Shown in pieces: positions 48,558 through 56,847 of a DNA stretch of 64,000 nt. The DNA comes from Gimesia chilikensis (GTDB lineage Bacteria; Planctomycetota; Planctomycetia; Planctomycetales; Planctomycetaceae): assembly GCF_008329715.1 (NCBI RefSeq), contig NZ_VTSR01000021.1, positions 1 to 64,000 on the forward strand, given 5' to 3'. Below the pieces are notes generated by a model that worked only from the letters and a program-made list of their open reading frames with translations, ran no database searches and was not told where the DNA came from. Position 1 is the stretch's first letter. The number at the start of each line of letters is the position of its first letter. Made by a program: the position numbers and the translations under genes.

Positions 48558-49304
48558 ATGACCGAGACGATTTCCATGCCTCATCCACAGTTATCAGCAA
48601 TCGCCATCGAAAAAGCATACCGGAAAGACAAGCATAAAGTGCCTGTGCTGCGGGGCATTGATGTCGACGTGCAGAAGGCCGAGTTCCTGTCGATCGTGGG
48701 GCAGTCCGGTTCTGGTAAAAGTACCCTGATGCATCTGTTCGGTCTGCTCGATTCCCCGGATATCGGGGAAATTCACCTCGAAGGGCAGCGGATTGACGAT
48801 CTACCCGATCACGCCCGCGACCAGATCCGAAACCGCGTTTTCGGCTTCATTTTCCAGTTTTATCATCTGCTGCCCGAGCTGAATCTGCTGGAAAATGTGC
48901 TCTCGCCGCTGATGATCCGCTATTCCACCTGGGAATACTGGAAGCAGAAAAAACAGTTCAAACAGGATGCGCTGGAGATCATCGAAAAGGTCGGTCTCTC
49001 GCACCGTATCAAGCACCGTCCCTCGGAAATGTCGGGCGGGGAAATGCAGCGGGCCGCGATTGCCCGGGCCCTGATTGCCAAGCCTCAGATCCTGCTGGCC
49101 GATGAACCGACGGGAAATCTGGACAGCAGCACCGGCAAAGAAATTATGGACCTGCTCACCAGCTTGAATGAGCAGGATCAGCTCACTATTATCATGGTTA
49201 CGCACGACAACGCGATCGCCGCTCAGGCGCATCGAACAGTTCGTCTGACGGAAGGCCAGATCGAGGTTCTGGGCAAATCTCATCCCACCTCGGCATCAGC
49301 CTAG
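48558..49304 (+). CDS. ABC transporter ATP-binding protein, LolD-like
   Basis: A 248-aa ATPase: Walker A GQSGSGKST, Q-loop IFQFYHLLPELNLLENV (the HLLPE segment is typical of LolD/MacB-group proteins), signature MSGGEMQRAAIARAL, Walker B ILLADEPTGNLD and switch His VTHD. It works with the upstream permease. In Lol systems such a pair extracts lipoproteins from the inner membrane, which fits the many lipoproteins in this window, but the substrate is inferred from family resemblance. Confidence 0.87.
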   Translation: MTETISMPHPQLSAIAIEKAYRKDKHKVPVLRGIDVDVQKAEFLSIVGQSGSGKSTLMHLFGLLDSPDIGEIHLEGQRIDDLPDHARDQIRNRVFGFIFQFYHLLPELNLLENVLSPLMIRYSTWEYWKQKKQFKQDALEIIEKVGLSHRIKHRPSEMSGGEMQRAAIARALIAKPQILLADEPTGNLDSSTGKEIMDLLTSLNEQDQLTIIMVTHDNAIAAQAHRTVRLTEGQIEVLGKSHPTSASA

Positions 49305-49489
49305 ATACAAACGGTCAGTATTTACTGTTCGGGTTGAACCGCTGTCGCCTGCGTAGTGTCTATGGCATACGCACAGCGTATGATGCTTCTGTCTGAAATG
49401 GATTTCGCCGATTCCCCACACAGGATGGAAAGTCCGCCAAAACCTGCCAGCTGCGTTCTGGCCCAGTTTGAGAATGGTACCCGAGTCAC

Positions 49490-50347
49490 ATGTCGCTCCA
49501 AGTTTATATTGACGGAAAACTGCTTCCCAAGGAAGAGGCGAAAATCAGTGTCTTCGATCATGGTCTGCTCTACGGCGACGGTGTCTTTGAGGGGATTCGG
49601 GTTTACGGTAAAAAAGTCTTCCTGATGCAGGAGCACATCGACCGTCTCTATGAGAGCGCACTGGCGATCCGCCTGGAGATTCCGCTCTCCAAGGAAGAGA
49701 TGATCAAAGCCGTCAATGAGACTGTGGCCGCCAACGGCATTGAAGATGGTTACGTGCGACTGGTAATCACTCGCGGCGCGGGTTCTCTAGGTCTCGACAT
49801 TCGCCGTACCAGCAACCCGCAGGTAATTATTATCGCCGACAATATTTCCCTGTACGATCCGCAGCTGTATATCGACGGTTTGAAAATCATCACCGCAGCG
49901 ACGATCCGCAACCATCCGGCAGCGCTTTCCTCACGCGTGAAGTCGCTGAACTACCTGAATAACATCCTCGCCAAGATTGAAGGGACTGACGCCGGCTGCA
50001 TCGAAGCTTTGATGCTCAATCACAAAGGGGAAGTGGCGGAGTGTACCGGCGATAATATTTTCATCATCAAGAACGGCGTACTCAAAACGCCGCCCGTAGA
50101 TGCCGGCATTCTGGAAGGGATTACCCGCAACGCGGTGATCAAACTCGCCGAGGAGTCGGGAATCAAGGTCGAGCAGTCCCCCTTCACGCGGCATGACATC
50201 TTTGTCGCAGACGAATGCTTCCTGACCGGTTCTGCAGCGGAAGTCATCCCGGTGGTGGCTCTGGACGGCCGCGAGATCGGGACGGGTAAACCAGGACCGA
50301 TCACCAAAGATCTGAATGAAAAGTTCAAACAGCTGACGCGCTCCTGA
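49490..50347 (+). CDS. ilvE: Branched-chain amino acid aminotransferase
   Basis: A 285-aa fold-type IV PLP enzyme. It catalyses the last step of valine, leucine and isoleucine synthesis (transfer of an amino group from glutamate to the branched keto acid). Motifs: SVFDHGLLYGDGVFEGIRVY with the entry loop, VKSLNYLNNILAKIEG containing the PLP lysine, ECTGDNIFIIKNGVLKTPP and GILEGITRNAVI. No strong ribosome binding site precedes ATG 49490. It is a single gene, followed by a hairpin at 50396. Confidence 0.9.
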   Translation: MSLQVYIDGKLLPKEEAKISVFDHGLLYGDGVFEGIRVYGKKVFLMQEHIDRLYESALAIRLEIPLSKEEMIKAVNETVAANGIEDGYVRLVITRGAGSLGLDIRRTSNPQVIIIADNISLYDPQLYIDGLKIITAATIRNHPAALSSRVKSLNYLNNILAKIEGTDAGCIEALMLNHKGEVAECTGDNIFIIKNGVLKTPPVDAGILEGITRNAVIKLAEESGIKVEQSPFTRHDIFVADECFLTGSAAEVIPVVALDGREIGTGKPGPITKDLNEKFKQLTRS

Positions 50348-50395
50348 ACTGGAGAAGGTTCTTGCAGACGGGAACGGGTCTGGTAGGATAAGAAA

Positions 50396-50434
50396 ATACC
50401 ACTCTCTACGGTCGGATTACCGGGGAGTGGTGTT
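50396..50434 (+). terminator. Hairpin after ilvE
   Basis: AATACCACTC pairs with GAGTGGTGTT around an inner loop, followed by TTTC. It is a moderate stem 50 nt past the stop. Confidence 0.5.
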
Positions 50435-50485
50435 TCATCTAAGAAGCGACTTTTCTACCCGTCTGTCCTGTCAGGAACCGATTTG

Positions 50486-51262
50486 ATGCGAAAATGTTGC
50501 CAGACCGTTGTCGGCCTGTTGTGTGTCTCTCTGTTGTTCTGGTCCCTCAGCACCGTGCAGGGAGAGCCTGAAAAGTCTGCGTCCACAGCCGGGGTGAAAA
50601 AATCCACCTCCCTCCCACCGGAGAGCAAGCAGGCCCTGTCCGAGTTCAACTCGTTGATTGGTGGCTGGCGGGGTGTGGGGATGATCAAACGTAATTCCCG
50701 GAAAGGGGCCTGGTCAGAGAAGGCGGAATGGGTCTGGAAATTTGACCCACAGCAGTCAGGCATCGCATATGAAGTTGAGGATGGCAAATTTCTGAAGTCG
50801 GCCCTGTTGTCGTACGATCCGGAACAGAAGACCTATCATCTAGCCACCGTCCTGCCCGATGATACGAAACGCGATTATTCAGGCGCGCTGCAGAAAGACA
50901 CACTGGTACTTGAATCCCAGCCGGATGAAGAGGGAGCCGTCTATCGGATCTCGATCCGCAAGCTGAATGAGAAACGGACTCTGGTTCTGTTTGAACAGCG
51001 GAACCAGGGACAGTCATTCTATTATCGACTGGCGGAAGTCGGATATACCCGGGCCGGTACGCGGCTGGCAGCCTCGGGGAGCGGCGGTCCGGAGTGCATC
51101 GTCACCGGTGGTGCCGGCACGATTGCGGTCAGCCACAAAGGGAAGACCTACTATGTCTGCTGCAGTGGCTGTAAGCAGGCGTTTGAGGACGATCCCGAGA
51201 CCTTCATCGCAGAAGCGAAGCAGAAAGCGGAAGAACGTCGGAAGCAGTCGCAGTCTCGCTGA
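50486..51262 (+). CDS. Secreted protein with YHS/TRASH-like cysteine motif
   Basis: A 258-aa exported protein; ATG 50486 opens a signal peptide (MRKCCQTVVGLLCVSLLFWSLSTVQG). The middle part (about 50-195) is a beta-rich domain similar to secreted lipocalin-like or DUF1579-like proteins (LIGGWRGVGMIKRNSRKGAW, VWKFDPQQSGIAYEV). The C-terminal 45 residues carry PECIVTGGAGTIAVSHKGK then TYYVCCSGCKQAFEDDPETF. That is close to the YHS/TRASH metal-binding pattern (C near the start, then C-C-x-x-C-K). It may bind copper or another soft metal in the periplasm; this is inference. Confidence 0.7.
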   Translation: MRKCCQTVVGLLCVSLLFWSLSTVQGEPEKSASTAGVKKSTSLPPESKQALSEFNSLIGGWRGVGMIKRNSRKGAWSEKAEWVWKFDPQQSGIAYEVEDGKFLKSALLSYDPEQKTYHLATVLPDDTKRDYSGALQKDTLVLESQPDEEGAVYRISIRKLNEKRTLVLFEQRNQGQSFYYRLAEVGYTRAGTRLAASGSGGPECIVTGGAGTIAVSHKGKTYYVCCSGCKQAFEDDPETFIAEAKQKAEERRKQSQSR

Positions 51263-51673
51263 TTAGAAGTTTTCCAGCGATGAGCCCAGTTCGGTGGGGG
51301 CAGAATCTTCAGCTGGTTCTTCGAGGACGACCTCGTTTTCTTCCAGGTCCGTACGGGGCAGGGGAATACGTTCCCCCTGTTCCGCTGATTTGGACATCGG
51401 GTTCAGCCATTTCGGGAGCCGGGAGAAGCGAGAGGGCTCTTCCGATTTGGTCTGCAGAATGGCTGGTTCCAGTTCCACAGGCTGGTCCTGAGAGACAGTC
51501 TGGATTTTCGCTGGATGTTTGTCTTTCCGGGTGTAAAACTCCAGGCCGAAGAATGGAGATCGCCCGTTGCTGTCCATCTGGAAAACCTTGTTTCCCAGAC
51601 CCTGGCAGCCTGTCTGTGTACTCATGAGGAGTCCACTGATGCAGAGAACTCCCAGTAATCGCAGCCCATTCAT
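51263..51673 (-). CDS. Lipoprotein-like secreted protein (136 aa)
   Basis: A 136-aa product from ATG 51671-51673. The N-terminal hydrophobic stretch (LRLLGVLCISGLLMS) runs into QTGCQGLGNK, a poor but possible lipobox. The mature part is short, with a basic segment FYTRKDKHPAKIQTV and an acidic C-terminus (LEENEVVLEEPAED). No known domain. Its stop lies directly against the stop of the YHS-like gene, tail to tail. Confidence 0.55.
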   Translation of the reverse strand: MNGLRLLGVLCISGLLMSTQTGCQGLGNKVFQMDSNGRSPFFGLEFYTRKDKHPAKIQTVSQDQPVELEPAILQTKSEEPSRFSRLPKWLNPMSKSAEQGERIPLPRTDLEENEVVLEEPAEDSAPTELGSSLENF

Positions 51674-51865
51674 TGCTTGACTTATTCCATCCTTGTCCAA
51701 GTCAATTCTGATTTTTATCTGACTCCAGTGATTACGCTCAGCGCAATACCAGCCTGTATCGTCATCGGCTGTCGGAGGCCTTCAGATTTGATATTTTCCC
51801 CAGATCGATGCTTTCCGGGAGAAAATAGTTCCTGCGGAGTCATCCAGACTCAGCAGTTTACAGAT

Positions 51866-52060
51866 TTATTCCTGATCGGCTTCTTTTGCCAGTCGACTTT
51901 CGATTTCCTCAGCCGTTTCTACGGGAGGTTCGCTCTGTTTGGGCACATCACGAAAGCCGAGCGTACTGGTGATCGGGCCATCCGAGCCCATCTGACAGCC
52001 TGTCCAGGCCAGGCCGCTCAACAGCAGGCAACATGTTGTCAGGTGTAATTGTCTACGCAT
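51866..52060 (-). CDS. Small lipoprotein (64 aa)
   Basis: A 64-aa lipoprotein from ATG 52058-52060 with AGGAAT upstream. The signal peptide LTTCCLLLSGLAWTGC ends in a lipobox-like WTGC. The mature 39 residues are acidic with TSTLGFRDVPKQSEPP and a helical end ETAEEIESRLAKEADQE. It lies in line with the 136-aa lipoprotein-like gene; the two may be co-transcribed. Function unknown. Confidence 0.5.
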   Translation of the reverse strand: MRRQLHLTTCCLLLSGLAWTGCQMGSDGPITSTLGFRDVPKQSEPPVETAEEIESRLAKEADQE

Positions 52061-52542
52061 TGGGATTCCTTTCCCAGTCAATTAGAAACAATACCCCCAG
52101 GTAATTCGGGCGCGTTTCATAGCAGGAATCCGGTTTTGTGTGAAGAGGGATTTCATCGCCTCACCTTTTCGGCACGCACTTTTCGACTGTTTTTCGTCCC
52201 TGTTGCCGATTCGCCACGTGTTGCTTTGAAACAACATCGCGCTAACTGACCTGATAACAGCGGGTTAAGGCCTCTCTGCTCCTCGCCCCTCAGAGCGTGT
52301 TGATTTTTCACCACAGCTCGCTCAGACCGTGTGCCGCGTGCCGCAAGAATTATTTCAACGGGCGGACTGTTTTTATCTCCTTATATTTCAACAGGTTGTG
52401 ATTACTGCTGTGAACAGTTTGTAAAAATTTTTTTACGCTCCGGCACGTTTGGTATTCAGCTTGCTTTACATCCCAGTATCAACTTTGAAACGTTGACTCG
52501 ATGCAAACAACTCTTAATCAAACAACTTTGGAGACCACAACT
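52061..52542. other. Intergenic region upstream of the prepilin-like pair
   Basis: About 480 nt, AT-rich in its second half (52370-52500). It likely contains the promoter for the two prepilin-like genes; no clear -35/-10 pair or known RNA element was picked out. Confidence 0.35.
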
Positions 52543-52821
52543 ATGAAAAACATCATCAACTCACTGATCAACGACGAAGCCGGTTTCATTGTTTCTGCAG
52601 AACTGGTTCTGATTTCTTCGATCGCCGTACTGGCCATGATCGTGGGACTGTCTGAAGTCGCTAATAACGTGAACCAGGAACTGGAAGATGTCGGATCCGC
52701 TTTCTCCAGCATCAACCAGACTTACAACCTCTGTGAAGTCTCTGGTCACAAAGGGGAACTCAGCAGCAGCAATTTCCGTGACTGCCCCGACTTCTGCTCA
52801 GGTCAGTGGGACATCTACTAA
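52543..52821 (+). CDS. Small prepilin-like protein 1 (Flp-like)
   Basis: A 92-aa protein, ATG 52543 with GGAG upstream. A short charged leader (MKNIINSLINDEAG) is followed by a hydrophobic helix FIVSAELVLISSIAVLAMIVG with an early Glu. That is the plan of Flp/Tad pilins, in which a Gly precedes the helix and a Glu sits near its start. Here Glu is at position +6 counted after the Gly, not +5. The C-terminal part has three cysteines (NLCEVSGHK, FRDCPDFC), so disulfide links are likely. It is the first of two tandem paralogues. Confidence 0.6.
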   Translation: MKNIINSLINDEAGFIVSAELVLISSIAVLAMIVGLSEVANNVNQELEDVGSAFSSINQTYNLCEVSGHKGELSSSNFRDCPDFCSGQWDIY

Positions 52822-52957
52822 GCCTGACGCTCTGAAAACAACTCTACCCGAAACTGCTTTCTTTCCGAAGACGACCGCCTGCGGGGATTCACCACCCCTG
52901 CAGGCATCCGGTCACCCGAAACAAAACCAAATCTCTTAATCTCTGGAGTCTGTGAAC

Positions 52958-53278
52958 ATGAATACTGTGTTGATCCGTTTCATGAACGAAGAGGCGGGCT
53001 TTATTGTCTCTGCCGAACTGGTACTGATCTCAACGATCGCCGTCCTGGCGATGATTGTAGGGCTCAGTGAAGTCGCCCATGGTATTAACCAGGAACTGGA
53101 AGATGTCGGCTCGGCGTTTGGCCGCATCAATCAGAGTTTCTATGTTGCAGGGGCGCATGGCCACAAGGCCTGCACAGACGGCAGCAGTTTCCGCGATCAG
53201 GCGGATTTCTGTGACGGCGAGAATGACATCGTCTGTGATCGTCCGCCCCGCAGCGAAGGGAACGGCTACTACTATTAA
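52958..53278 (+). CDS. Small prepilin-like protein 2 (Flp-like)
   Basis: A 106-aa paralogue of the preceding protein: MNTVLIRFMNEEAG and then FIVSAELVLISTIAVLAMIVG, with the same Glu position. ATG 52958 is chosen; a GTG at 52952 is in frame with better spacing to the GGAG at 52944. The tail differs after SQELEDVGSAF-like residues and has cysteines (KACTDG, DFCDGEND, DIVCDRPP). It lies 136 nt after its partner and before a strong terminator, so both probably form one unit. Confidence 0.6.
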   Translation: MNTVLIRFMNEEAGFIVSAELVLISTIAVLAMIVGLSEVAHGINQELEDVGSAFGRINQSFYVAGAHGHKACTDGSSFRDQADFCDGENDIVCDRPPRSEGNGYYY

Positions 53279-53364
53279 GCGATCGCGGAACAGCAGTTCT
53301 GCTCACACATAATGTTTCCTTAACAGGAAGCAGGCATGCATCGAGGCGGAGGTCTCCACCTCAG

Positions 53365-53402
53365 GCACCCTGATCAGCGAATCTGGTCAGGGTGCTTTTT
53401 TT
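53365..53402 (+). terminator. Rho-independent terminator after the prepilin-like pair
   Basis: A 13-bp stem, GCACCCTGATCAG with CTGGTCAGGGTGC (one G-T pair), and a 5-nt loop, followed by TTTTTTT. Confidence 0.9.
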
Positions 53403-53416
53403 ATGCGCGGTGCAGA

Positions 53417-53890
53417 TCAGGTGATCCAGGAGCGGCTCTGATGCGGCTGAGCTGACTGCTCGATTTGATGCGGCGGATGCACGATCGGACCCGACTGTGG
53501 CTGACGGGGCTCCTGGGGTGTGCTTTCCAGCAGACGTTCCATCAGCTCGTACCAGGATTCCCGGTGAATTTCGAGGACCTTGATGGCGTTATTGATATAG
53601 CTGGCTTCCTGTTTCACATCGGCATGATTCAGGTTTTCATACACGAACACGAACAACGCCTTGAGCTGTTCGATCATTTCGGGTTGTTGACCTGGATCGA
53701 GTCCCCCGATCAGTTCAGCAACCAGATCGCGACTGCGGTCCAGGGCAAAGTGAGCCTGTTCAAACTGTCTCGATTCAGTAGCCTCCAGGGCTTTTCGAGC
53801 AAAACGCAGTGCGCCGTCGACCACCATCAGATGCAACTGGTGTGGTTTCGCGGTTAGAACCTGATTCTCCAGGTAGTCATTACCATTCAT
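53417..53890 (-). CDS. fliS: Flagellin secretion chaperone FliS
   Basis: A 157-aa cytosolic chaperone that binds the C-terminus of flagellin and keeps it from polymerising before export. It opens NDYLENQVLTAKPHQLHLMVVDGALRF, a FliS hallmark, followed by the helical core to about residue 120 and a disordered, proline/glutamine-rich tail that is longer than usual (FliS is about 130 residues). ATG 53888-53890 with AGGAG. It lies 52 nt after fliD in the same direction, the usual fliD-fliS order. Confidence 0.9.
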   Translation of the reverse strand: MNGNDYLENQVLTAKPHQLHLMVVDGALRFARKALEATESRQFEQAHFALDRSRDLVAELIGGLDPGQQPEMIEQLKALFVFVYENLNHADVKQEASYINNAIKVLEIHRESWYELMERLLESTPQEPRQPQSGPIVHPPHQIEQSAQPHQSRSWIT

Positions 53891-53942
53891 CTCCTGTTGG
53901 CCCTTCGTTCTATTGTACTTCAGTCGTTTTTAATAATTCGTA

Positions 53943-56660
53943 TTACTTATCGGATGATGCATTAAGCCTGTTCAAAGCGGTTTGCTGAGAGTTCAGCTGA
54001 TTCACAAGCGTTTCCTGCAGAGTGAACTGCTCAATCAGGCGTTGTCGTCGTGCTTCCAGAATCTCGTTCAGTTCCGCAACCCGGGTGTTGAGAGACAAGG
54101 CAGAAGCCTGGAGTGAATCTGTTTGTGCTTTCAATGTGCCGGTGAACGGGTCAGTCATTGAGGTGATGACTTCATCCATCACCACCGCAAAGCCATGATC
54201 TTCCTGCTGGAAGAATTCCGTGATCGCAGTGGGGGCGTCGGCCAGCTTCTGATCCAGCGTGCTTTCTTTGAGTTGCAGTTTGCCGCTGCTGTTGAACACA
54301 ATCCCCAACTCGGACAGGCTCTTGATCGAGTTGTTGCTGACGGAAAGTTTTTTCGTCAGCAGACCTTCCAGTCGGGAAGTGATGTTAAAGATCAGGCTGT
54401 TCCCGTTGAGAACTCCACGCTGGTTTGTCTCTGGATCAAAGCCGGTCAGGCTATCGGTCGCATCGACAAAACTGTTGTAAGAGTTCACGAAGCTCTTGAT
54501 CGTTGTTTTGATGCCGGATGTATCGCGGGCTACATTGATTGTGGACGGTGCGTCTCCGACCGAGAGCAGATCGATTTCCAGTCCGGTGATGGCATCATCG
54601 AAACTGTTGGTCGATGAAGTCAGCAGGAAGGATGTCTGGGGGTTACTGCCGATACGGATCAACGCGTCTTTGGCTTCGACGGAGGTCGAGAACCCGAAAT
54701 CATAGTCACTTTCCAGAATCAACTCACCGCCTGCACCACTGCGTGAAGATGTGATCGACAGCCGCGATGAATTAAAGGCGGTTCCATCGTCGATGATCGT
54801 AGCGGAGGCCACTCCAGAGGCATTGAACTTCTCGGTGATGTCTGCCAGGGTGTCGGTTGCTTCGATGGAAATTTCCGTGGTCTGTCGACTGGTAACACCG
54901 GTCGTTCCGGAACCCAGAATACCCAGACTGGCTGCGACCGAACCTCCTGAAACTTCTTCGATCTTTACATCAAATGAACTGCCCCCGGTGCTTTCCACGA
55001 TGAATCCGTCGCCGGTGTCGTTCAGGCGGGCATTGATCTGGGCACCCGCGGTTCCTGCGGCATCGTTGATTTTTGTGAGCACATCGCCGATGGTTTTGGT
55101 CGTCTCCGGGTCGGACAAGTCGACTACGAAGCTGGTACCGTCGCGGTCGATAATGCGAACGCTACCCGAAGGGATCTCGGTGCCGTTTTTACCATAGGTC
55201 GACAGTGAGGTGTTCTGATTGATGTATCGCAGGTCGAGCGAACCGGAGTCGACCGTATGTTTGTTATCTGCCAGCAGTGTGTCGATTTTGAGTGTGCTCG
55301 CGAGATTGCCACTCACGTCCTGAATTTCAATCGATGTACCCGAGGCGGCGGAAGTATCCTTGATGGAAATACCGGTTCCCGCCTGATTCAGACTGGCTTC
55401 AATCTGAATACTGCCGTTGCCATTGATGAGATCGATTACCTCGTCCAGCGTTTTCGCGGAAGAGAAATCGATGGTGGCATTTCCTCCCGCCCCATCTTCG
55501 ATGTATACCGACCCGGCATTTAGTACCGGTCCCCCGGACTGGACTCCCCCATTCAGATTTCTGAGCAGGACCGAATTCAGCCCTCCGCTGAGTGTGCCCG
55601 TGATGACGCCGCCGGTACCCGTCGTTTCGATATCCAGTTCCCGAGCCGCCAGTGATCCATTCAGCGCACTGACGGTGAAGGATCCTGCCCCGCCGGTGTT
55701 GTCCGTCAGGGTCAGTTGTCCGTTACTGGAGACGGCTGCGGTAATATTACCGCCGTTGGAAGCATGATTATTGATGAGATCGACCACGTCGCCGACCGAC
55801 TGCGCTGTATCCAGGTTGACGTCAAAGGTACTGCCGTCCGAAGCAAGGATCTGAAAATCATCCAGGCCGCTGACGGTTGTAATGCCGTTACCGTCGTTGA
55901 TTTGTGACAGCTTGAATTCTTCAGTGATGCGATAGACAGAATCACCGTCAAAAGAGGGACCAACGACCGATTTGAGAATTCCCAGGTCGGCCGCTGTTTT
56001 TCCGCCGCTGACTTCACTGATTTTCAGGGTTCCCGAACCGGAGCTGGTATCGCTGATGACCAGATGATCATTCTGGATGCTGGCAACCACCGATGTGGCT
56101 GACTGGTTGATCTGATTTACGACATCATCGATGGTCAGTGTTTTGGAGAGATCGACGATTTCGGTCTGACCGTCACGGTCTGTGATCCGAATGCTGCCGC
56201 GCTGCACTCCCGCGCCGTTGTTGAGTTCTTCCAGTAACCTGGACTGATTCAGTTCCCCGCCGTTGGAAATTGTAATCGTGGTCGCGGTCCCGATGGGGGT
56301 GGTGTCAGTATCGGGGAAACCATCGGATATGACCTGGTGGTTAGTGGCGGTCTGCAGACCCTGTAACTGGTAAGTGGCAGCGGTGGCGGTGCTGTTGGCA
56401 GCGACGCTGAACTGCTGGGTATCGGAGCTGGTGGCCTTCAGGGTTTCGAAGGTACTTTTCAGATTCAGTTTCTGAGTCGCGGTCTTGAGAGTCAGCAGGT
56501 TGGCTTCGAGGGTTTTGATGCCCCCTTCCGTCGCTTCGAACGCCTGCGCACGGCTGGACAACTTCACCAGCGCATTTTTCTGCACGCCGATGATCGCATC
56601 TACTATCTCATTGATATTTAATCCGGTTGCCAGACCGACACCGGAACTGATGCCTGACAT
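53943..56660 (-). CDS. fliD: Flagellar filament cap protein FliD with repeat insertions
   Basis: A 905-aa protein of the flagellar hook-associated protein 2 family, well above the usual 400-700 residues. The N-terminal FliD domain (GLATGLNINEIVDAII) spans about 1-110, and the C-terminal domain (about 650-900, with INVARDTSGIKTTIKSFVNSYN and the ending NSQQTALNRLNASSDK) forms the cap leg. Between them lie four related units of about 110 residues with the pattern G-S-[VI]-x-I-x-D-x-G then T-[IL]-x-[DE]-[VI]-[VIL]-x-x-[IL]-N. These resemble flagellin hook IN motif repeats. ATG 56658-56660 has no strong ribosome binding site. A sigma-28-like promoter lies about 90 nt upstream. Confidence 0.9.
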   Translation of the reverse strand: MSGISSGVGLATGLNINEIVDAIIGVQKNALVKLSSRAQAFEATEGGIKTLEANLLTLKTATQKLNLKSTFETLKATSSDTQQFSVAANSTATAATYQLQGLQTATNHQVISDGFPDTDTTPIGTATTITISNGGELNQSRLLEELNNGAGVQRGSIRITDRDGQTEIVDLSKTLTIDDVVNQINQSATSVVASIQNDHLVISDTSSGSGTLKISEVSGGKTAADLGILKSVVGPSFDGDSVYRITEEFKLSQINDGNGITTVSGLDDFQILASDGSTFDVNLDTAQSVGDVVDLINNHASNGGNITAAVSSNGQLTLTDNTGGAGSFTVSALNGSLAARELDIETTGTGGVITGTLSGGLNSVLLRNLNGGVQSGGPVLNAGSVYIEDGAGGNATIDFSSAKTLDEVIDLINGNGSIQIEASLNQAGTGISIKDTSAASGTSIEIQDVSGNLASTLKIDTLLADNKHTVDSGSLDLRYINQNTSLSTYGKNGTEIPSGSVRIIDRDGTSFVVDLSDPETTKTIGDVLTKINDAAGTAGAQINARLNDTGDGFIVESTGGSSFDVKIEEVSGGSVAASLGILGSGTTGVTSRQTTEISIEATDTLADITEKFNASGVASATIIDDGTAFNSSRLSITSSRSGAGGELILESDYDFGFSTSVEAKDALIRIGSNPQTSFLLTSSTNSFDDAITGLEIDLLSVGDAPSTINVARDTSGIKTTIKSFVNSYNSFVDATDSLTGFDPETNQRGVLNGNSLIFNITSRLEGLLTKKLSVSNNSIKSLSELGIVFNSSGKLQLKESTLDQKLADAPTAITEFFQQEDHGFAVVMDEVITSMTDPFTGTLKAQTDSLQASALSLNTRVAELNEILEARRQRLIEQFTLQETLVNQLNSQQTALNRLNASSDK

Positions 56661-56741
56661 GTTAGTAAATCTATCTGATTCTACTGAGGTTCGTCGTTTC
56701 CAAAATTTGTCCGCGCAGGGGTTACTACAGACTCACAATAT

Positions 56742-56770
56742 TTATCGGTTAGTTAAAACCTGCTGCTTGA
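56742..56770 (-). promoter_or_regulatory. Candidate sigma-28 (FliA) promoter for fliD-fliS
   Basis: On the minus strand ACCGATAA (positions 56749-56742) matches 7 of 8 bases of the sigma-28 -10 box GCCGATAA. TCAAGCAG (56770-56763) resembles the -35 box TAAAGTTT, with 13 nt between the boxes (the usual spacing is about 11). It lies upstream of fliD, where such a promoter is expected. Found by eye. Confidence 0.45.
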
Positions 56771-56847
56771 GTCGGCCTGTTGAATCTCAGCCCGCAGCCT
56801 CAGAATCCCGGCAAGCTTGAGGGATTGTGAGGTTTGTGCTGCTTTGC

